41,475 nt of DNA. Source: a virus. The stretch spans positions 1-41,475 of IMG/VR virus record IMGVR_UViG_3300030104_001428; one strand, 5' to 3'. Below are positions 22,822 to 31,259 of the stretch, in pieces; positions within the stretch are counted from its first letter, which is position 1; every line of letters starts with the position of its first letter. The notes beneath the pieces are model-generated. The model ran no database searches and was not told where the DNA came from. It saw nothing but the letters and a program-made list of their open reading frames with translations. Made by a program: the position numbers and the translations under genes.

Positions 22822-23301
22822 TTAGGTTTTACCGAAGGTTACCTTGGTGTCCCTTTGAGGATCGTACTTAACGTACCTGCCATCACGTTTCGCATCACTA
22901 AAAACACTATTGTCTAAAGCCTCAACAGCATCGACATTTTTTTGTTGATAGTAAGCGTTACGCTCAGCAATTGTCTCATTAGGAATTTTTGCCAAAAGTA
23001 AACCTTCATTACTTATTACACCAGTATTGCGGCCCTCGTCAACGCTTGGCATGTGTTGCCATTCTGCGGGTAGATCCTCTGCCCTTACCAATTCCCATCC
23101 TTCGCGGACGCGCCTTGATACGTTTGCACGATCTTCATCGCCTAGCATTTCTGCCCTAATCCACCTGTAGGTAAAACCGGGAGGGGGAGGAGGGGTTTCG
23201 AGCTTTCTTACTGGTCTCCATGGTTGTCTGCGAGCTTGTTTATCGTGAGTCTCGGATTCACGCGAGTTTCGATTCGTTTCTTTCTTTTCTGCCGTAGTCA
23301 T
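22822..23301 (-). CDS. Conserved head-cassette protein, 159 aa
   Basis: The protein starts MTTAEKKETNRNSRESETHD and has a proline cluster (KLETPPPPPGFTYRWIRAEM) followed by a helical, charged C-terminal part. Proteins with this layout occur in marine phage head cassettes by memory. It overlaps the scaffold gene at 23301 (TAATG). No catalytic motif. Function unknown; assembly chaperone or head-closure factor are possible. Confidence 0.65.
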   Translation of the reverse strand: MTTAEKKETNRNSRESETHDKQARRQPWRPVRKLETPPPPPGFTYRWIRAEMLGDEDRANVSRRVREGWELVRAEDLPAEWQHMPSVDEGRNTGVISNEGLLLAKIPNETIAERNAYYQQKNVDAVEALDNSVFSDAKRDGRYVKYDPQRDTKVTFGKT

Positions 23302-24245
23302 TATACTGCCTCCCTTTGAGCAATTTTTTGCTTTTCTTGAGCTACCCGCTTCAACCAGTCTTGTTCAGACATGTTGTGCGGTTTTAACCCTCGAAGGCGC
23401 TCGACTTCAGATTTCGAGAAAGTTACGCCGTTCTTTACTTTACCGCGTGTTTGTTGACGACTTCCTACGGAAGCAGATGAGACTCTTTGCACGGGGGGTC
23501 CACCATCTTTTTGACCGTCACCCTCATCAGCAGATTGCAGATGTGGATAAACTTTGTAAATTCTATTGTTCAGCTCGCCATAATACTCATCAGAGTCAGC
23601 TTCAAAGCCTTCATTGATAAGCATGTTATGTTGAAAAAAAGCAAACTGCGTAGCTTCTAAGTTGCTGGGATCTTCCTGATCACCATACCATTTGTTTTTT
23701 TCATACCAACCCAAAGCCTCTTGTGTTGGCTCTACGCTTTCTTGTTGCTGAGCTGCTGGCTCTTGATAATACTGCTGCTCGACTGGCTGGCCTTGCGGAA
23801 CAGCTTGCTGCCTGTTTTTTGCCAGCCTAACTTTTTCTTTCTGTATGCTGATGTCTGACTTGAGCGTGTCGGCCTTGCTCATCAGATCTGCATCTCCAGA
23901 CTCCACGGCTCTCTTATAAAGATCATCAGCTTGCGTTTCTTTTGCCTGCAAAGCCTCCTCTTCTTTCTGAATCACCGTTGCCTGTTGATAAACTTGATTT
24001 TGTTGCATCGCAGACAATTGAGCCTGTTGCTGCCTAACCATATGCTCTAGTTGCGCGGCTCGTTCTTCGGCAGCGCGTACCTGCTGGTTCTTTTTGTTGA
24101 TTCGCTTGCTGACGTTTTTGGTATAGCTTGCAAGCTCTTCATCAGTATCAACACTAGCAGCAGAACCCTGTTCAGGCTGATCTGGCTGAATATCTACCTC
24201 AATCTCTTCAGATTGGTTTTCTTGAATTTCGTTTTTTTCTACCAT
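23301..24245 (-). CDS. Scaffold-like protein, 314 aa
   Basis: It is acidic and glutamine-rich, with a long coiled coil (residues about 40-130: AEERAAQLEHMVRQQQAQL, then the RAVESGDADLMSKADTLKSD region) and a C-terminal basic helical segment (RLRGLKPHNMSEQDWLKRVA). This pattern of unstructured acidic N-terminus, coiled coil and basic C-terminus is typical of capsid scaffold proteins. It precedes the capsid genes, which fits. Confidence 0.8.
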   Translation of the reverse strand: MVEKNEIQENQSEEIEVDIQPDQPEQGSAASVDTDEELASYTKNVSKRINKKNQQVRAAEERAAQLEHMVRQQQAQLSAMQQNQVYQQATVIQKEEEALQAKETQADDLYKRAVESGDADLMSKADTLKSDISIQKEKVRLAKNRQQAVPQGQPVEQQYYQEPAAQQQESVEPTQEALGWYEKNKWYGDQEDPSNLEATQFAFFQHNMLINEGFEADSDEYYGELNNRIYKVYPHLQSADEGDGQKDGGPPVQRVSSASVGSRQQTRGKVKNGVTFSKSEVERLRGLKPHNMSEQDWLKRVAQEKQKIAQREAV

Positions 24246-24247
24246 GG

Positions 24248-24673
24248 TTACATACTCACTATATCATCAGGACTAAGAATCGTTGCTATAACTTCATCAT
24301 CATTGATGATTCTAACTTCAGCACCATCCTCCAGCTTGAACCTAGCGCCAGCATAGCGTCCAATCAAAACCCATTGTTTTTCCTCGCACCAATGAGATTC
24401 GCCGTACTTCGCCGTGTCGTTATAACACTGCGGCCCTTTCTTGACAACGTAAGCTACAAGCGTAGCGAGATTCTCTCGCTCGATTGTCTCATGTGTTAGC
24501 AGTATCCCGCCTTTGGTTTTTTGACTGCCAGTATATGGCAAAACCAAAAGCCTCCATCCGGTAGGCTGAGGCATTCTTTCTAAGACTGACTTGTCCAGAA
24601 GAGATGGATCTAAGATTTTATCCTCTATGTCCACATATGCATCTGCAATTGCTGTTTTTGCTGCTTCAGACAT
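24248..24673 (-). CDS. Phage GroES-like co-chaperonin
   Basis: Residues 37-141 align with the GroES (Cpn10) fold: the first strand (PTGWRLLVLPY), a mobile loop at 48-68 with GGILL (55-59, matching the GGIVL anchor of GroES), then LATLVAYVVKKGPQC and the C-terminal RFKLEDGAEVRIINDDEVI followed by ATILSPDDIV. The N-terminal 36 residues are extra. Phage GroES homologues (T4 gp31 is the classic case) replace host GroES on GroEL to fold the capsid protein. Its place between portal/terminase and scaffold/capsid genes fits that. No GroEL is in the window. Confidence 0.9.
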   Translation of the reverse strand: MSEAAKTAIADAYVDIEDKILDPSLLDKSVLERMPQPTGWRLLVLPYTGSQKTKGGILLTHETIERENLATLVAYVVKKGPQCYNDTAKYGESHWCEEKQWVLIGRYAGARFKLEDGAEVRIINDDEVIATILSPDDIVSM

Positions 24674-24678
24674 TTTTA

Positions 24679-24861
24679 TTAAGATTCCTTGTTAAACTCT
24701 TTCATCTCCGATTCGATGTAGTATAACGCAGAAAGCTCACCTTGCAAAAACTTGTAATGTTCAATACTTTCGAGCGATCCTGACATAAGCGTTTCACTGA
24801 TCTGCGACTCTCTATCCTTAATCACTCTTTTTATTTTGTCGTAGAGAGTTAAATCTTCCAT
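24679..24861 (-). CDS. Small hypothetical protein, 60 aa
   Basis: The sequence (MEDLTLYDKIKRVIKDRESQ, then SALYYIESEMKEFNKES) is helical and highly charged. It overlaps the 47-aa gene as TAATG (24863-24859) and ends 5 nt before GroES. Small helical proteins often occur at this place in similar phages; function unknown. Confidence 0.65.
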   Translation of the reverse strand: MEDLTLYDKIKRVIKDRESQISETLMSGSLESIEHYKFLQGELSALYYIESEMKEFNKES

Positions 24862-25004
24862 TACGCCCTGACTTTAAAATCCAATCCTTTTGTTGCAGCT
24901 CCGCCGCCTCGCACTTTAACAATCTTCTCAACTCCAGCATTAACTACAACGCCCTGCTGAGTGCTTTGGATGGTTTTAGGCTTGTCTCTTCCAAACTTTT
25001 TCAT
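24861..25004 (-). CDS. Small conserved protein, 47 aa
   Basis: It reads MKKFGRDKPKTIQSTQQGVV, then VNAGVEKIVKVRGGGAATKG, then LDFKVRA. It has a good ribosome-binding site (AGGAAGGACTA before the ATG). Its stop overlaps the next start as TAATG, and it sits 9 nt after the 105-aa gene. The RGGGAATKG motif is one I remember from small marine phage proteins. It is too short for most gene callers. Role unknown. Confidence 0.68.
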   Translation of the reverse strand: MKKFGRDKPKTIQSTQQGVVVNAGVEKIVKVRGGGAATKGLDFKVRA

Positions 25005-25013
25005 TAGTCCTTC

Positions 25014-25331
25014 CTATTTTGATTTTTTCGCCTTCGCGGTTTTCTTTTTTGCTGGCGCTTTTTTCTTTGGCGCTTCGACTTTCGGTTCTGGAGCCTCTGC
25101 CTCTACTTCTGGCTCTGCCTCTACTTCTGGCTCTGGCTCTGGCTCTGGCTCTGGAGCGGGTTCTCCTGAAATTATTCTAGCTTCTTTCGCAGCAATACGA
25201 GCAAGGTTTGCCTGATGGGCAACCTCTGCTGTTTTTCTGGCCTCTGAAAGCGCTTGCTCTTCAGCTTCTCTATCTAATTTTTTCTGAGCCTTCAATTCTT
25301 TGATGGCTTCGAGCTTATAACTTGTGGTCAT
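25014..25331 (-). CDS. Low-complexity acidic/basic protein, 105 aa
   Basis: The N-terminal half is a charged helix (KLEAIKELKAQKKLDREAEE); the middle is a PEPEPEPE/VEAEPEVEA run; the C-terminus is lysine-rich (KKKAPAKKKTAKAKKSK). This mix of acidic linker and basic tail is common in DNA- or portal-associated phage proteins. It directly follows the portal gene with 1 nt between, which suggests a portal-linked or packaging-linked role. Confidence 0.6.
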   Translation of the reverse strand: MTTSYKLEAIKELKAQKKLDREAEEQALSEARKTAEVAHQANLARIAAKEARIISGEPAPEPEPEPEPEVEAEPEVEAEAPEPKVEAPKKKAPAKKKTAKAKKSK

Positions 25332-25332
25332 G

Positions 25333-27822
25333 TCATCCTCTCATTTTTTGCTCTAATTCAAGCAATTTTAAATTTGCCTGTTGATCGAGTCTTTGTAATG
25401 AAACATCGAGTTTATCATCGGCAACCTCTTTTTGTACATTGATGCGTTGCTTCTGCAACTCGTTCTCTAACAATTTTTCTTGTGCGCGTTGATCTTGTTG
25501 CGCCTCGAATTGACTTTGCTCCTGATCTATCTGCTTGTTACGCAGCTCCACTTCGGCTTGCCTGATAGCAACTAACGGATCATCTCCACCTTGTCCAATA
25601 GACTGTAAAAACTCTTCGCTTAGTTGAGCCATAATTGGTGAGGCAAATTGATCTAAAAGCATTTGTATTTGTTGTGCTTCTTGTTGCTGCTGGTCAATTG
25701 GCATTTGAGCGAGCTGCTGCTGCACCTGTTGGATTCTTTGCATTGTCTCAGGAGGCATCTGTTCTTGAGCCAGCTCTGAAGCAAGAAACTGCAAGTGCTG
25801 CATAATGTGACTGATAATCATAGCCTGTATCTGCGGGTTCTCTTTTACCACTTGCGTTAAAAACAAAGCTCTGTGAGTTTCAACGTGCGCCCTGTGGTTT
25901 TGACCCTCAAAGGCTTGCGCTGGCTGACCCATCAAAAACCCAGAGTTCTCCAAACCAGCATCAATTGGTCGAGGGGTCATGTCTGGCGGCGGTTGTAACA
26001 AGCTTTCTACGTTGTCTATTCCTAACGCGCCATACATTCGCTTGTACGCTTCGTAGATTCCGTTAGGCCCATGCACTTGTGGATTTGATTGCACCATCTG
26101 CAACAACTCTTGTGCAAGCGTAATACGCTGCGACTGACTAAATATGTTTGGATCAGAAACAGGAACCACATCTATACGCTCATCGAAATCAGTTTGTTTG
26201 ATCTCTCTTGGGCCAGTGCCAGTTTCGTAAGCGTATTCCGGGGGCAGGTATTCAGCAAAAAGTTTGGACAGCAATCCAAACTCTAGCCGCTGAGCATAAT
26301 GCAGCCTCTTGTGAATCGCAGACATCACCTTGGTTCCGCGCTCTAGCAGGGCTACAGTTGTCCCAACGGGCATGGCTTGATTCATGTCGCCCACGTTCAT
26401 ATCAGCTATAGCTGCAAAACGCTTACCAGAATCAACCAGCAGGCCAAGAAGCTGCATCAAGACATTGCTTGGTTCCTTAATAGGAAGCGGTATCAGGTTT
26501 TCTCTTAAAGAACCGCCTGTCGTATCGATATCTCTAAACTCTCCGGGCTGTAAAGGCTCGTCCTCATCCCTAATCCGCATACCTCTTGCCTTGAAGCCAG
26601 CAGGCAAATTTGCCAAAGTCCCCGCGTCAATAAGTTGGCGGAGTATTGAGGTCGAGGCTTTGGACAAACCGCCAATCATATGACTTAGTCCTAAGCCATA
26701 GAAGCCTAGTCCGGGCAGAAATTTATACTGCACAAAAAAGTTGATTTTGTTCTTGTACGGGTCGCCTTCTAAATAGTTTCTGCGAATCGATAAAACGGTT
26801 TGCGAAGACTCGTCTATTGTTACGATGTAAGGAAGCTTCAGTCCAGTTGGGTTGCCTTCTTGGTTTACATCTTCAAACCCTTTGAGGTCCAGTATCGTAT
26901 GCACTTCGTAAACCGTGTGGTCTCGGTCTTCTGCGTACGAGGGTGACATGCCCTCAATATCGTCTATTTCTTTTTGTACGTCAGACTCGTCTGCCTCGTA
27001 AGAGTTTTCTTTAATCTCCACATCTGCATAGAAACCAGACAGCTGTTGTTTTTTGATTTCGTTACGAGACATGCTAATTGCATGCGTCACTCGCTCAGCG
27101 CTCGATAAATCTGAAGCTTCGTAAGGCACGATCAGATCTTCTGGAGAAACAAACTTCGATACCGCTCTATTCAAAACAGAGTCAAAATAAATTTTCTTAA
27201 ACGCACTACCCGCGAGCGGCAAGTAAAACAAAAGCATGTCCAACTCAGGATCATAATCTTGCATCACATTCATAATGTAGAAGTTCATAAACTCCTGAAC
27301 GCGATCTGCTTGGGCTTCAGTCTCTGCGCTTCGTTGCCCAATCAATTGTGTTTTGACCGGACCCTTAGCAGGCAACATTTCTTTATAAGCCTGTGCTTGG
27401 AATTGGGTAACAGCTTCTGCAAGAATAGGATGGATTACGCCGCTTGATCCCTCAAACGGCTCTGACCTTGACTCGTCAAATTTCATGCCCAAATACTTCA
27501 GGCCATCAACGTAGGTTTTTTCCCACTCGCTTCGAGAATCTTTGTCTTGTCGAATACTGGATAAGATATCGCTAGAAAGACTTTGCAGTTCTCCTTCATC
27601 GATTTCGTTAACAAGGTTAGCGTCAAAAGGAGCCGCATTGACCTCTGGAGCTTCTTCCATCATTTCATCGCCAACCAGAACGCCTTCTTCGTTGACTAAT
27701 ATTTCCGCAGCTTCTTTGATTTGATCTTGACGGCTTGGTTCTGGAAACACCTCGATAGCGTTACCTTGAACGATAACGTCAGGGTCGTTCTGCGTACCTA
27801 ATTCTCTTTTTTCAATAGCCAT
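25333..27822 (-). CDS. Portal protein
   Basis: The 829-residue sequence has the features of P22-like portal proteins: an N-terminal variable part, a core with the GLKYLGMKFDESRSEPFEGS and DYDPELDMLLFYLPLAGSAF segments, FVSPEDLIVPYEASDLSS, a wing/stem region (GLGFYGLGLSHMIGGLSK), and a long glutamine-rich C-terminal coiled coil (MQRIQQVQQQLAQMPIDQQQ, LRNKQIDQEQSQFEAQQDQR), matching a barrel-type extension. It sits next to the terminase. Start ATG at 27822 has a weak ribosome-binding site. Confidence 0.88.
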   Translation of the reverse strand: MAIEKRELGTQNDPDVIVQGNAIEVFPEPSRQDQIKEAAEILVNEEGVLVGDEMMEEAPEVNAAPFDANLVNEIDEGELQSLSSDILSSIRQDKDSRSEWEKTYVDGLKYLGMKFDESRSEPFEGSSGVIHPILAEAVTQFQAQAYKEMLPAKGPVKTQLIGQRSAETEAQADRVQEFMNFYIMNVMQDYDPELDMLLFYLPLAGSAFKKIYFDSVLNRAVSKFVSPEDLIVPYEASDLSSAERVTHAISMSRNEIKKQQLSGFYADVEIKENSYEADESDVQKEIDDIEGMSPSYAEDRDHTVYEVHTILDLKGFEDVNQEGNPTGLKLPYIVTIDESSQTVLSIRRNYLEGDPYKNKINFFVQYKFLPGLGFYGLGLSHMIGGLSKASTSILRQLIDAGTLANLPAGFKARGMRIRDEDEPLQPGEFRDIDTTGGSLRENLIPLPIKEPSNVLMQLLGLLVDSGKRFAAIADMNVGDMNQAMPVGTTVALLERGTKVMSAIHKRLHYAQRLEFGLLSKLFAEYLPPEYAYETGTGPREIKQTDFDERIDVVPVSDPNIFSQSQRITLAQELLQMVQSNPQVHGPNGIYEAYKRMYGALGIDNVESLLQPPPDMTPRPIDAGLENSGFLMGQPAQAFEGQNHRAHVETHRALFLTQVVKENPQIQAMIISHIMQHLQFLASELAQEQMPPETMQRIQQVQQQLAQMPIDQQQQEAQQIQMLLDQFASPIMAQLSEEFLQSIGQGGDDPLVAIRQAEVELRNKQIDQEQSQFEAQQDQRAQEKLLENELQKQRINVQKEVADDKLDVSLQRLDQQANLKLLELEQKMRG

Positions 27823-27843
27823 AGTCGCTCAGTGTACCATCAG

Positions 27844-29325
27844 TTAGTAATAGACAACACGCTTCCTTGGTAACAAATCTGCGTCCATCTGGTAGTCTTC
27901 ATCAAGCGCTACAAACCCGCCTTGCCTGAAACGCATCAAGGCCATTGTAGCTGAGTCACAGTAGTCGTCATGATCGCCGTAAGGGAATGCAGCCATCTCT
28001 TCTATGACCTCATCCGCAAAATTATCTTCAGTTGCCCAAACCATTCCGCTTTCAAAAATAGGAGCAACAGAATTCATTCTAGCTATCTTATCTTGACCCC
28101 TGCTTGGCGTGTAAGCCGTGACAGGAATACCCATGCGTCTCAATTCTTGAGTCAGTGGAGTTCCGCTTGCTTTAGCTTCTATCAACACGCAGTCTGGTTC
28201 CCAGTATTTGTACTCATCCCAAGCGAGCTTTTTCAGTTCAGGGAAGTCCACGCGCACCCGCTTTGCATCTAACAAGATGATTTGATCAGCCTCTCCATCC
28301 TGTGGGCTAAATATGGCCCAAGTAGTTATGGCAGAATAGTCTGCGGTTTCTTTCTTACTGAAAGCCGTATCATAGCTCTGTATTACATAAGAATAGGCAG
28401 GCACATCGCCCTCCCAAGTATTCCACCACTCGCGCTTTACTATAGAGCCTTCTTCAGCCGTTGGGTTCTGTAACCACTGGGAGTTCCATTTCGAGATAGG
28501 CAGAGATGCCTTCACAGATAACAATTCTTCTTTACGCCAAAACTCAGGCCAAAGCGGTGTATCGGTTTCTGGCATTATGGCTGGGAACTCAACCACTTCC
28601 CATTTGTCAGCGTTTTCTTCGCCTTGTTTCTTGAGAACCTTTCCAACCAAGTCTTTAGTAGACCATCGAGTCATTACGATGATGATGATCCCTCCGGGCT
28701 GCAAGCGCTGGCGAGGACCAGAGGTGTACCATTCATACGCCGACTCCATTGCGGTAGGCGACATAGCGTCTTGCTCAGAATGCGGATCGTCAATGATAAG
28801 TAAATCAGCGCCTCGTCCAGTGATAGCTCCTCCGACTCCAGCTGCGAAGAATTCACCCTCCTGATTACTAGTCCATCTGCCAGCCGATTTGTTGTCAGCC
28901 TGTAGCTTCAAGTCTGGAAATATTGTGCTGTAATCTTGGCTATCAATAATATTTCTGACTTTACGTCCGAATCGAACCGCAAGCTCTGCCGTGTGAGTGG
29001 TTTGGATTATCTTGAGGTTTCCTCGCAGCCCCATCATCCAACTAGGAAAATAGGTGCTGGCAAACTCAGACTTTGAGTGTCGAGGGGGCAAGCATACTAT
29101 CAGTCGTTTGAGTTTGCCTTGAGCTATCCGGTTAAACTTTTCGCCAATAATCTTGTGATGACGGCCTTCAATAAAGTCTGGCCATAAATGTTTGATATAA
29201 GTAATGAAATCTTTTTGGCAAGATTCTTGTTTTTTCAGTTGCTCAAAACGGTTCAGAAGCGCTATCGCCTCTGCCTGATCCTGTTGAGACAGGATATCAA
29301 AGTCTTTAAGACTAATTTCCGACAA
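27844..29325 (-). CDS. terL: Large terminase subunit
   Basis: The ATPase domain has LPPRHSKSE (Walker A, 79-87) and LLIIDD (Walker B, 175-180), followed by the coupling motif TRWSTKD (219-225). The C-terminal RNase H-like nuclease has SYDTAFSKKETADYS (catalytic D319), VLIEAKASGTPLTQELRRMG and HDDYCDSATMALMRF. The start is TTG at 29325, adjacent to the lysozyme stop (TAGTTG), with GGGAGGG upstream. It packages phage DNA into the prohead through the portal. The small subunit is not identified in this window. Confidence 0.93.
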   Translation of the reverse strand: MSEISLKDFDILSQQDQAEAIALLNRFEQLKKQESCQKDFITYIKHLWPDFIEGRHHKIIGEKFNRIAQGKLKRLIVCLPPRHSKSEFASTYFPSWMMGLRGNLKIIQTTHTAELAVRFGRKVRNIIDSQDYSTIFPDLKLQADNKSAGRWTSNQEGEFFAAGVGGAITGRGADLLIIDDPHSEQDAMSPTAMESAYEWYTSGPRQRLQPGGIIIIVMTRWSTKDLVGKVLKKQGEENADKWEVVEFPAIMPETDTPLWPEFWRKEELLSVKASLPISKWNSQWLQNPTAEEGSIVKREWWNTWEGDVPAYSYVIQSYDTAFSKKETADYSAITTWAIFSPQDGEADQIILLDAKRVRVDFPELKKLAWDEYKYWEPDCVLIEAKASGTPLTQELRRMGIPVTAYTPSRGQDKIARMNSVAPIFESGMVWATEDNFADEVIEEMAAFPYGDHDDYCDSATMALMRFRQGGFVALDEDYQMDADLLPRKRVVYY

Positions 29326-29781
29326 CTACACGCCCTCCCAAGCCTCTCCTTTAAACAACCGCGACTCGGCTTCTCGCCTTCGTATCAAACCATCAAGCAC
29401 TTCGCCGCCAGCACGATTCCAGCGCTTCATCTGTCGAGGCACTTCTTCAAAGTTTCCAGAGTTTAACTCTTTTAGCATGGTTGACTCTTTCAGGTTAGCT
29501 GGGCCTAAGTTGTAGGTCCACGCAACAAGAGCATCAAACTCGTTTTGCTGTAAATTTGTTTCTACATATTTTTTAACGTAATCCTCAAACTCTACCAAGT
29601 CTTCTGCCAGCATGGTTTCTGCTTCCTCTTGCGTGCAGGTATCGCCATCCGACACACCAGACGTGTGGCCATAACCGATTGTTGGGACATCTGCTGAGCA
29701 TCTGTACGCAGTCAATTCGCACCCTTCAAATGACTTGATGAGAGATATGCCTTCCTGACTTGTTTTTAATTCATTGTTCAT
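29326..29781 (-). CDS. Endolysin: GH24 lysozyme
   Basis: Residues 15-40 hold the GH24 active site (IKSFEGCELTAYRCSADVP, then TIGYGHT). The catalytic triad pattern E-8-D/C-5-T is met by E19, C28 and T34, where Cys replaces the usual Asp as in several phage lysozymes. It has no signal peptide, so it would need a holin. The 151 residues fit the family. Its start overlaps the stop of the lipoprotein gene. It breaks down peptidoglycan at lysis. Confidence 0.92.
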   Translation of the reverse strand: MNNELKTSQEGISLIKSFEGCELTAYRCSADVPTIGYGHTSGVSDGDTCTQEEAETMLAEDLVEFEDYVKKYVETNLQQNEFDALVAWTYNLGPANLKESTMLKELNSGNFEEVPRQMKRWNRAGGEVLDGLIRRREAESRLFKGEAWEGV

Positions 29782-30193
29782 CTTTTACATCCTGTTCTTC
29801 TTCATCCGCTTTTCGGTAATATTTTATAATGCTAAGAACCTGCCTCAAATACCTTTTTACATCGGCCATATTGGTTGAAAGATTTTCGTAGCCTTTTGTC
29901 GTCAAAGCATACCAGACGTTGGTGGGTGCGTTGCCCTCGTTCAAGTCATCCAAATACTCTTGCATCAACTCAGCATTTAAGACAGTCCACTCAACAGGAA
30001 CAGAATCAATATTGTTAGGCAGTGGGGGATGATACATTGGCGCTTGCTTGACCACTGTGACAACCTCTACAGGCTGGACCTCTGGTATGTCTCTACCAGA
30101 ACCCAGCATTGAACAACCGCTAACCAGCAGAAGGATTAGTAATAGACTCAGTTTCATCAAATTGATACGGATCGGTGATTGTTTTAAGGTCAT
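29771..30193 (-). CDS. Putative o-spanin lipoprotein
   Basis: The sequence has a lipobox (LLLILLLVSGC) with the lipidation cysteine near residue 27 from ATG 30193, or residue 15 if translation starts at ATG 30157, which gives the cleaner signal peptide. The mature part (VEVVTVVKQAPMYHPPLPNN) is proline-containing and then helical. The start lies inside the i-spanin gene, in a different frame, as in Rz/Rz1 pairs. It is longer than most o-spanins. Together with the i-spanin it would fuse inner and outer membranes at the end of lysis. Confidence 0.68.
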   Translation of the reverse strand: MTLKQSPIRINLMKLSLLLILLLVSGCSMLGSGRDIPEVQPVEVVTVVKQAPMYHPPLPNNIDSVPVEWTVLNAELMQEYLDDLNEGNAPTNVWYALTTKGYENLSTNMADVKRYLRQVLSIIKYYRKADEEEQDVKDEQ

Positions 30194-30560
30194 TTAGCAC
30201 CTGTTTTGTGCCTCTGTTTATGATGTTTTCTATAAGCTTAGGCTTCCTGACTGACAACGCATCGAGCGAGTGCCGCGACCACTTTTTTCTGATATCAGCG
30301 ACCTCGTTTTGCGCTTCCATGTTTTCTCGTTGTAATCGCTCTACTTGAGCAACCATTAGTTTATGGTTTGCAATAGTTTGTTTCAGGTTGCTGTTTTGTT
30401 CTTCAATAGTGCCTTCAAGAGTTTTTTGGTTCTGAATGGATTGTTCTAACCTTATTTGGAACGAATCCAATTCAGCCTGAGATTTGTCATAGTACAGTTT
30501 GAAAGCCCCCGCCAAAAAGACTAGAGCTATGCCCAAACCAATACTTAATTTAAACCCCAT
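30120..30560 (-). CDS. Putative i-spanin, 146 aa
   Basis: It has one N-terminal membrane segment (KLSIGLGIALVFLAGAFKL) followed by a long periplasmic coiled coil (LEQSIQNQKTLEGTIEEQN, then KLMVAQVERLQRENMEAQNE), the layout of inner-membrane spanins. The C-terminal part (SVRKPKLIENIINRGTKQVL) is conserved in phage relatives I remember. It overlaps the lipoprotein gene out of frame by about 70 nt, which is the classical spanin arrangement. Confidence 0.72.
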   Translation of the reverse strand: MGFKLSIGLGIALVFLAGAFKLYYDKSQAELDSFQIRLEQSIQNQKTLEGTIEEQNSNLKQTIANHKLMVAQVERLQRENMEAQNEVADIRKKWSRHSLDALSVRKPKLIENIINRGTKQVLNDLKTITDPYQFDETESITNPSAG

Positions 30561-30562
30561 GT

Positions 30563-30769
30563 TTACACCAAAAAATTTATACTGTTAGCAGCTCTTGTTT
30601 GCTGCATTTCCACTTTACCATTTTTTGCAATGTACAGGGTAGTGTTGAGCTGTTCGACTCTTTGTCTGCGCTCTTCAACTTGCAGGTCGTCCATGAGCCT
30701 CTGATACTTCTGCTCGGCTACTTGCCGCCATGCAATCTGATTTACTGGTGTTGCTGCTCCTATATCCAT
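30563..30769 (-). CDS. Hypothetical lysis-region protein, 68 aa
   Basis: It has a charged helical middle (RLMDDLQVEERRQRVEQLNT) and a short C-terminal hydrophobic end. The ATG at 30769 follows AAGGGGATTTAAT; a longer TTG-start form (30787) would overlap the neighbouring gene. It sits between the i-spanin and the 159-aa membrane gene. Function unknown. Confidence 0.62.
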   Translation of the reverse strand: MDIGAATPVNQIAWRQVAEQKYQRLMDDLQVEERRQRVEQLNTTLYIAKNGKVEMQQTRAANSINFLV

Positions 30770-30770
30770 A

Positions 30771-31250
30771 TTAAATCCCCTTACCAAATAATTTGATTAC
30801 TAAAGTAACTGTTACTACTGCAACAGCTATTGCTAAAATAATTAAAATTCCATACTGGCTGATGTCTTTAAGCATTTGCTTGCGGCGTTTTTGTTTTTCG
30901 ATTGCCTCTTTAACACTTTGTTTATGCCTCTGCTTCTGCGCTTCTAGCTCTTCAAAGTAAACATCAATTACGCGAGCCGCCTCCGAGTTTGCACTTGAAA
31001 GCAATCTCAAATTTTCATGATACCTGTCGAGTCGCGCTTTTTGGGCAGCGAGTCTCATGGCCGATTCACCATCGAGGGGAGCGGTTAGCGAGTTGCGCCT
31101 TTCAATCTCGTACTTATCGATGCCAGAAGAGATCGCTCCGAGTTGGCCGAGTAGTGTATTGACGTTTTTAGTACCTTCTTCGACCTGCTGGAAAAGGCCA
31201 TTGACAGCCGAAACAGCACTAGTTATTGCGACAATCGATTCAAATATCAC
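30771..31250 (-). CDS. Coiled-coil protein with C-terminal membrane segment, 159 aa
   Basis: Residues 60-125 are a long charged helix (KARLDRYHENLRLLSSANSE, QKQRHKQSVKEAIEKQKRRK). Residues 135-153 form one hydrophobic segment (YGILIILAIAVAVVTVTLVI) ending in KLFGKGI. Start is GTG at 31250. It looks like a tail-anchored membrane protein; in the lysis region it might regulate the holin or be an antiholin, but this is inference. Confidence 0.65.
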   Translation of the reverse strand: MIFESIVAITSAVSAVNGLFQQVEEGTKNVNTLLGQLGAISSGIDKYEIERRNSLTAPLDGESAMRLAAQKARLDRYHENLRLLSSANSEAARVIDVYFEELEAQKQRHKQSVKEAIEKQKRRKQMLKDISQYGILIILAIAVAVVTVTLVIKLFGKGI

Positions 31251-31259
31251 GGGAAGACC

